Shown: positions 60,359 to 64,000 of the stretch, one piece after another
How positions within the stretch are numbered: the first letter of the stretch is position 1
Layout: every line of letters begins with the position of its first letter
NCBI GenBank assembly: GCA_963717125.1
Contig: CAVQVG010000006.1
Span: 434,001 to 498,000, forward strand
Origin: RYN-230 sp963717125
GTDB lineage: Bacteria; Actinomycetota; Actinomycetes; Streptosporangiales; Streptosporangiaceae
Length of the DNA: 64,000 bases
Direction: 5' to 3'
Translations under genes and position numbers: made by a program
The notes under the pieces: model-generated
The model's input: the letters and a program-made list of their open reading frames with translations, nothing else
What the model was told of the DNA's origin: nothing
Database searches by the model: none

Positions 60359-62165
60359 CGCCCTCGCCGAGCAGCCCGGCCAGCCGGGTCACCCGCGGCT
60401 GCTCGCCGGCCTCGGCGACCGCGCTGGCCAGCGCCGGTCCGGCGCCGTGCACCACGGACAGGTGCCGCTGCGCCCGGGTCAGCGCGGTGTAGACCAGCGG
60501 CCGGGACAGCATCCCGGTGGCCTCGGCCGGGAACACCGCGACCACGCCCGGCCACTCCGAGCCCTGCGCCCGGTGCACGGTCACCGCCCAGCCGTGCCGC
60601 AGCTCGCCGAGCAGCCGGTCCGGCACGCAGACCGGCCCGGCCGGGAACTCGACGAGCAGGCCGCCCTCGCCCGGGCCGGTGACCGTCCCGGTGTCCCCGT
60701 TGCTGAACCCCACGCCGGGGTGGCTGGCCACGGCCACCACCCGGTCGCCCGGGTCGAACCCGGCGCGGCCGCCCGGCCCCGGGTTGAGCCGCTGCTTGAG
60801 CGCCCGGTTCAGCTCGGCCGTGCCCGCCGCGCCCTGGTGCACCGGCGTGATCACCTGGACGTCCGCCGCCGGGATGCCGAGCGCGCGCGGGATCGAGTCG
60901 GTCACGAGCTGGACCACCCGGCGCGCGGCGCTGCGGCTGTCCGGCACCGGGACCACCACCACCTCGCGGTCGGCCGACTCGACCGGGGGCAGCGCGCCGC
61001 CACGCACCGCGGTGGCGAGCCGCGCGATCTCCCCGCCCGCCCGCTGCCGGTACAGCCGGGTCAGCTCGGTCACCGGGACCGTGCCGGACTCGATCAGGTC
61101 GGCCAGCATCCGCCCCGGCCCGATCGAGGGCAGCTGCGCCGGGTCGCCGGCCAGCATGAGCCGGGTGCCGTCGGCGCAGGCTTCGACCAGCGCGGCCGCC
61201 AGCTCCGCGTCCAGCATGGTCGCCTCGTCCACCACCACCAGGTCGGCGTCGAGGGGCTCATCCTCGCCGCGGGTGAACACCCACCGGCCCGGGCCGCCCT
61301 GCGCGCCGAGCAGCCGGTGCACGGTCGTGGCCAGCGCGCCGGCCAGCTCGGTCAGCCGCCGGGCCGCCCGGCCGGTCGGCGCGGCCAGGGCCAGCCGCAG
61401 GCCGCAGCCGGCCGCCATGGCCGCCACCGCCGCGATCGTCCGGCTCTTGCCGGTGCCCGGCCCGCCGGTCAGCACGGACACGCCATGCTCGACGGCCGCC
61501 CGCACCGCGCGCTGCTGTGTCTCGTCGATCGGGTTGTCGTCGTCGCCCAGCACCTGGTCCGCCGCGCCCGCGACCGGCTCGGCCAGCGCGGTCAGCCGCT
61601 GCACGCCCTCGGCCACCGCGTCCTCGGCCATCGCGTACCGGGCCAGCGCGAGCAGGATGCCGTCCCCGTCCCCGTCCGGGGCGTCGGACGGCGGCACGGT
61701 GTCGGTAGGCGGCACGGTGTCGAGAGGCGGCACGGTGTCGAGAGGCGGCACGGTGTCGAGAGGAAGCACGGTGCCCTCGTCCACGGCCGACTCGACCGCC
61801 TGCGCCGGGTCCTCGATGTTGAGCCGGGCCAGCGCGGCGGCGATCACGTCGGCCGGCACGGCGGTGTGCCCGTCCCGGGCCGCCCGGTGCAGCAGGTAGC
61901 CGGTCAGCGCGCGGCCGCGCCGTGGGTCCTGCGGGGCGGCCCCGGTGCCCAGCATCCGGCGGGCGAACCAGTCCGCCTGGTCCGGCCGGATCTGCGGCAG
62001 CAGCAGCAGCCGCCACGGGTCCTCGCGCAGCTGCTGGTCCGCGGTCGCGCCCAGCACCGCCACGGCCGGCCCGGCCAGCCGCTCCGGCACCTGGCACGCG
62101 GCGAGCAGCCGGGCCGTCTCCTGGAGCCGGTCCGGCCCGGGTGCGTCGTCGGGAGCTGCGGACAT
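60351..62165 (-). CDS. RecD-like DNA helicase
   Basis: A 604-residue superfamily 1 helicase. Motif I is LTGGPGTGKSRTIAA, motif II VVVDEATMLD, motif III LAGDPAQLPSIGPG, and motif VI YTALTRAQRHLSVV; an N-terminal all-helical domain precedes. It resembles RecD of RecBCD more than RecD2 in length; no recB or recC is in the window. A Pro-rich LDTVPP tandem repeat (about residues 129-158) sits just before the helicase core. The ATG at 62165 follows a TAGGGT box by seven bases, so the longer frame to 62207 is not used. Confidence 0.88.
   Translation of the reverse strand: MSAAPDDAPGPDRLQETARLLAACQVPERLAGPAVAVLGATADQQLREDPWRLLLLPQIRPDQADWFARRMLGTGAAPQDPRRGRALTGYLLHRAARDGHTAVPADVIAAALARLNIEDPAQAVESAVDEGTVLPLDTVPPLDTVPPLDTVPPTDTVPPSDAPDGDGDGILLALARYAMAEDAVAEGVQRLTALAEPVAGAADQVLGDDDNPIDETQQRAVRAAVEHGVSVLTGGPGTGKSRTIAAVAAMAAGCGLRLALAAPTGRAARRLTELAGALATTVHRLLGAQGGPGRWVFTRGEDEPLDADLVVVDEATMLDAELAAALVEACADGTRLMLAGDPAQLPSIGPGRMLADLIESGTVPVTELTRLYRQRAGGEIARLATAVRGGALPPVESADREVVVVPVPDSRSAARRVVQLVTDSIPRALGIPAADVQVITPVHQGAAGTAELNRALKQRLNPGPGGRAGFDPGDRVVAVASHPGVGFSNGDTGTVTGPGEGGLLVEFPAGPVCVPDRLLGELRHGWAVTVHRAQGSEWPGVVAVFPAEATGMLSRPLVYTALTRAQRHLSVVHGAGPALASAVAEAGEQPRVTRLAGLLGEGAT
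61690..61779 (-). repeat. 18-bp tandem repeat inside the RecD-like gene
   Basis: Four near-perfect units of GGCGGCACGGTGTCGAGA (plus strand) and one degenerate unit. They encode repeating (L/T)DTVPP on the minus strand. The multiple of three keeps the frame. Confidence 0.85.
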
Positions 62166-62172
62166 CGCCCTC

Positions 62173-62178
62173 ACCCTA
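62173..62178 (-). promoter_or_regulatory. -10 box TAGGGT, leaderless start
   Basis: On the minus strand TAGGGT is followed by seven bases and the helicase ATG at 62165. Confidence 0.5.
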
Positions 62179-62263
62179 GTGCGGGGGTCTGTCAATTCCC
62201 GGCACACCGCCCGGCACGGAATGTCGCCATCCGGCTAGGTTGCGCGCGCCCCGCGCGCAGGCC

Positions 62264-62269
62264 GATACT
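62264..62269 (+). promoter_or_regulatory. -10-like box GATACT before FHA gene
   Basis: GATACT ends seven bases before the ATG at 62277; weaker match than the other boxes. Confidence 0.3.
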
Positions 62270-62276
62270 CGGGACC

Positions 62277-62876
62277 ATGACCGGGAACCCCCGCGACCGG
62301 TGGCGTAGCGATCGGCTGCGCATCTCCGAGGCCGATCGCGAGCAGGCGATCAACCTGCTCTGGGCCCGGTACGACGAGGGCCGGCTGTCCTATGACTCGT
62401 TCGCGCAGCGGCTGGCAGCCGCGGTGCACACAAGGTCCCGGGCCGACCTGGACGCGCTGCTGGCCGACCTGCCCGGGCGCAATCGGCTCGGCGCGGCGCT
62501 GCCGGCCGCGCTGCGCAGCCGCTGGCAGCGGGGCTGGGCCGCGGTGGCGGGCCGGATGCCGCGGGTCTGGCAGGCGGCATCCTGGCCGGTGCTGACGTTC
62601 CCGTCCGGTGACCGGAGCCGGTTCACCATCGGCCGGGACAGCGGCTGCGACATGGTGCTGCCCGATCCGACCGTGTCGCGCTGGCACGCGGGCCTGCGCC
62701 GGGAGCCCGGCGGCTGGCTGCTGGACGACCTGGGCTCGACCAACGGCACGCTGGTCAACGGGTGGCGGGTGCGGGCCTGGGTTCCGGTCCGGGATGGCGA
62801 CCTGGTCAGCTTCGGCGCGGTCACCTTCGTGGTCGGCACGCCCGGGAGTGGCCGAAGGCTCCCGCAGACCCCGTAG
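62277..62876 (+). CDS. DUF1707 and FHA domain protein
   Basis: A 199-residue cytosolic protein: a DUF1707 domain at the N-terminus (LRISEADREQAINLLWARYD, then GRLSYDSFAQRL and SRADLDALLADLPG) and an FHA domain at the C-terminus (FTIGRDSGCDMVLPDPTVSRWHAGL and DDLGSTNGTLVNG). The FHA core residues R, S, H and N are present, so it should bind phosphothreonine, implying a link to Ser/Thr kinases. The kinase is not in the window. The ATG at 62277 is chosen from domain start; a weak GATACT box lies seven bases upstream. Confidence 0.92.
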   Translation: MTGNPRDRWRSDRLRISEADREQAINLLWARYDEGRLSYDSFAQRLAAAVHTRSRADLDALLADLPGRNRLGAALPAALRSRWQRGWAAVAGRMPRVWQAASWPVLTFPSGDRSRFTIGRDSGCDMVLPDPTVSRWHAGLRREPGGWLLDDLGSTNGTLVNGWRVRAWVPVRDGDLVSFGAVTFVVGTPGSGRRLPQTP

Positions 62877-62879
62877 AGT
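62874..62879 (+). promoter_or_regulatory. -10 box TAGAGT, leaderless start
   Basis: TAGAGT ends seven bases before the GTG at 62887; its first three bases are the stop codon of the FHA gene. Confidence 0.5.
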
Positions 62880-62886
62880 CAAATGC

Positions 62887-63570
62887 GTGACAGTGGTTCT
62901 CCTGGTGCGGCACGGGCTGACCGCGGGCACCGGGCACATGCTGACCGGCCGGACGCCGGGCATCCCGCTGGACGACCGCGGTCGCGAGCAGGCCGCGGTG
63001 CTGGCCGCCCGGCTGGCTGACGTCCGGCTGGACGCGATCGTCACCAGCCCGCTGGAGCGGTGCCGGCAGACCGCCGAGGCGATCGCGGCGGCCCGCGACG
63101 GCGACCCGCTGCCGGTCAAGGAGGACGAGCAGTTCGCCGAGGTCAACTACGGCGACTGGACCGGCCAGTCGCTCAAGCGGCTGGCCAAGGACCCGCTCTG
63201 GCGGGTGGTACAGGCGCACCCGAGCGCGGTGCGTTTCCCGGGCGAGGATGCGGAGTCCCTGCTCGAGGTGCAGCACCGCGCGGTGAACGCGGTACGGGAA
63301 TGGAACGCGCGGCTGGGCAAGGACGCGGTCTACCTGATCTGCTCGCACGGCGACGTGATCAAGTCGGTCATCGCGGACAGCCTCGGCCTGCACCTCGACC
63401 TGAGCCAGCGGATCCAGGTCGATCCGTGCTCGCTGAGCGTCATCCGGTACACCCCGCTTCGCCCATTCCTGGTACGAATGAATGACACTGGGCGCACCGC
63501 CGCCGGCCTGGCCAACGGGCATAAGCCCCGGGAGGGTGACGCGGCCATCGGCGGAGGAGCGGGAGGATAA
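62887..63570 (+). CDS. Histidine phosphatase (phosphoglycerate mutase-like)
   Basis: A 227-residue histidine phosphatase. The catalytic RHG is in VVLLVRHGLTAGTGH, the second Arg in TSPLERCRQTAEA, the Glu in FAEVNYGDWTG and the second His in LICSHGDVIKSV. Family members with this neighbourhood in actinobacteria are called the MSMEG_4193 type; the substrate is unknown. The GTG at 62887 is leaderless by the TAGAGT box. A DUF3090 gene follows five bases on, a conserved pairing. Confidence 0.92.
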   Translation: MTVVLLVRHGLTAGTGHMLTGRTPGIPLDDRGREQAAVLAARLADVRLDAIVTSPLERCRQTAEAIAAARDGDPLPVKEDEQFAEVNYGDWTGQSLKRLAKDPLWRVVQAHPSAVRFPGEDAESLLEVQHRAVNAVREWNARLGKDAVYLICSHGDVIKSVIADSLGLHLDLSQRIQVDPCSLSVIRYTPLRPFLVRMNDTGRTAAGLANGHKPREGDAAIGGGAGG

Positions 63571-63575
63571 GGATC

Positions 63576-64000
63576 ATGCCGGTCTACTCGTATGATCCGC
63601 CGGACCGATTTGTCGCGGGCACGGTCGGCCAGCCGGGGGAGCGCACGTTCTACCTCCAGGCCGCCTCCCGCGGCCGGGTGACCAGCGTGGCCCTGGAGAA
63701 GTTCCAGGTCAGCCTGCTGGCCGAGCGGCTGGAGGAGCTCCTCGACGAGGTGCTGCGGCGCACCGGCGGGCTGACCTCGGTGCCCGCCGCCACGCCCTCG
63801 GACCTGGCCGACGACGAGCCGCTCGATCTGCCGCTGTTGGAGGACTTCCGGGTCGGCGCGATCGCGCTGGCCTGGGACGGCGAGGACGAGCGGGTGGTCA
63901 TCGAAGCCCAGGAGGAGTCGGAGACCCCGGTCGAGCCGCTCGCCGACGACATCCCGGAGAACGGCCCGGACGTGCTCCGGGTGCGCATCACCGCGGCCAC
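63576..64000 (+). CDS. DUF3090 family protein (truncated by window end)
   Basis: The first 141 codons of a protein that runs off the right edge. It begins with VYSYDPPDRFVAGTVGQPGE and RTFYLQAASRGRVTSVALEK, then an acidic region; this matches DUF3090, a conserved actinobacterial protein of unknown function. The ATG follows GGGAGGATAAGGATC. Only five bases separate it from the phosphatase gene, so the two are likely one transcript. Confidence 0.9.
   Translation, partial: MPVYSYDPPDRFVAGTVGQPGERTFYLQAASRGRVTSVALEKFQVSLLAERLEELLDEVLRRTGGLTSVPAATPSDLADDEPLDLPLLEDFRVGAIALAWDGEDERVVIEAQEESETPVEPLADDIPENGPDVLRVRITAA

Noticed and set aside
61690..61779. Tandem repeat as a CRISPR array
   Set aside because: Units are directly joined with no spacers, and they code in frame inside a helicase.
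60447..62876. An 809-residue plus-strand open frame
   Set aside because: Antisense of the RecD-like gene; only the last 199 codons are the real FHA protein.

Overview
The window comes from a high-GC Gram-positive bacterium, most likely an actinomycete. Signs are the very high GC content, frequent GTG starts, SUF, DUF3099 and DUF3090 neighbourhoods typical of actinobacteria, an InhA-type enoyl-ACP reductase and an acVLRF1-type release factor. The genus cannot be fixed by eye. Many genes start 6-8 bases after a TANNNT -10 box with no ribosome binding site, so leaderless transcripts appear common; several starts given here rest on that rule.

Layout. 1-3.6 kb: end of a SUF iron-sulfur operon (sufD, Rieske ferredoxin, sufC, sufS, sufU, sufT-like). 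3.7-6.5 kb: phosphoribulokinase and a LuxR/GAF-kinase two-component pair. 6.5-9.9 kb: a D,D-carboxypeptidase-like lipoprotein, a DoxX protein, a decayed DUF1707/kinase/regulator remnant, and a MarR/VOC divergent pair with twin operators. 9.9-13.8 kb: a red-type RuBisCO operon cbbR-cbbL-cbbS-cbbX. 13.8-24.5 kb: acVLRF1, ABC-F, a small HTH protein, enoyl-CoA hydratase, ABC exporter, sulfotransferase coupled to a GH15 enzyme, lipoprotein, universal stress protein and MFS transporter. 24.8-27.7 kb: a sulfonate/nitrate-type ABC importer. 27.5-41.0 kb: fdhD, selD, acyl-CoA synthetase, tRNA-Sec, GNAT, amino-acid permease, small unknowns, selA-selB, a glycine-oxidase-like enzyme and moaA. 41.0-53 kb: cysteine dioxygenase, a PadR-DrrAB exporter, a six-gene minus-strand ABC export operon, and a divergent OmpR/kinase pair. 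53-64 kb: structured intergenic repeats, DUF3099, an FMN hydroxy-acid oxidase, dodecin, TldE/TldD, fabG-inhA, purU, a RecD-like helicase, FHA protein, histidine phosphatase and a truncated DUF3090 gene.

How it fits together. RuBisCO with its activase and regulator, plus phosphoribulokinase, implies CO2 fixation by the Calvin cycle. A complete selenocysteine set (selA, selB, selD, tRNA-Sec) with fdhD and moaA implies a selenocysteine-, molybdenum-dependent formate dehydrogenase elsewhere in the genome, and purU makes formate. Together these suggest, as inference, formate- or gas-supported autotrophy. No selenoprotein was seen in the window. No intergenic stretch reaches 300 bases. The most unusual non-coding region is the hairpin array at about 52.9-53.14 kb.
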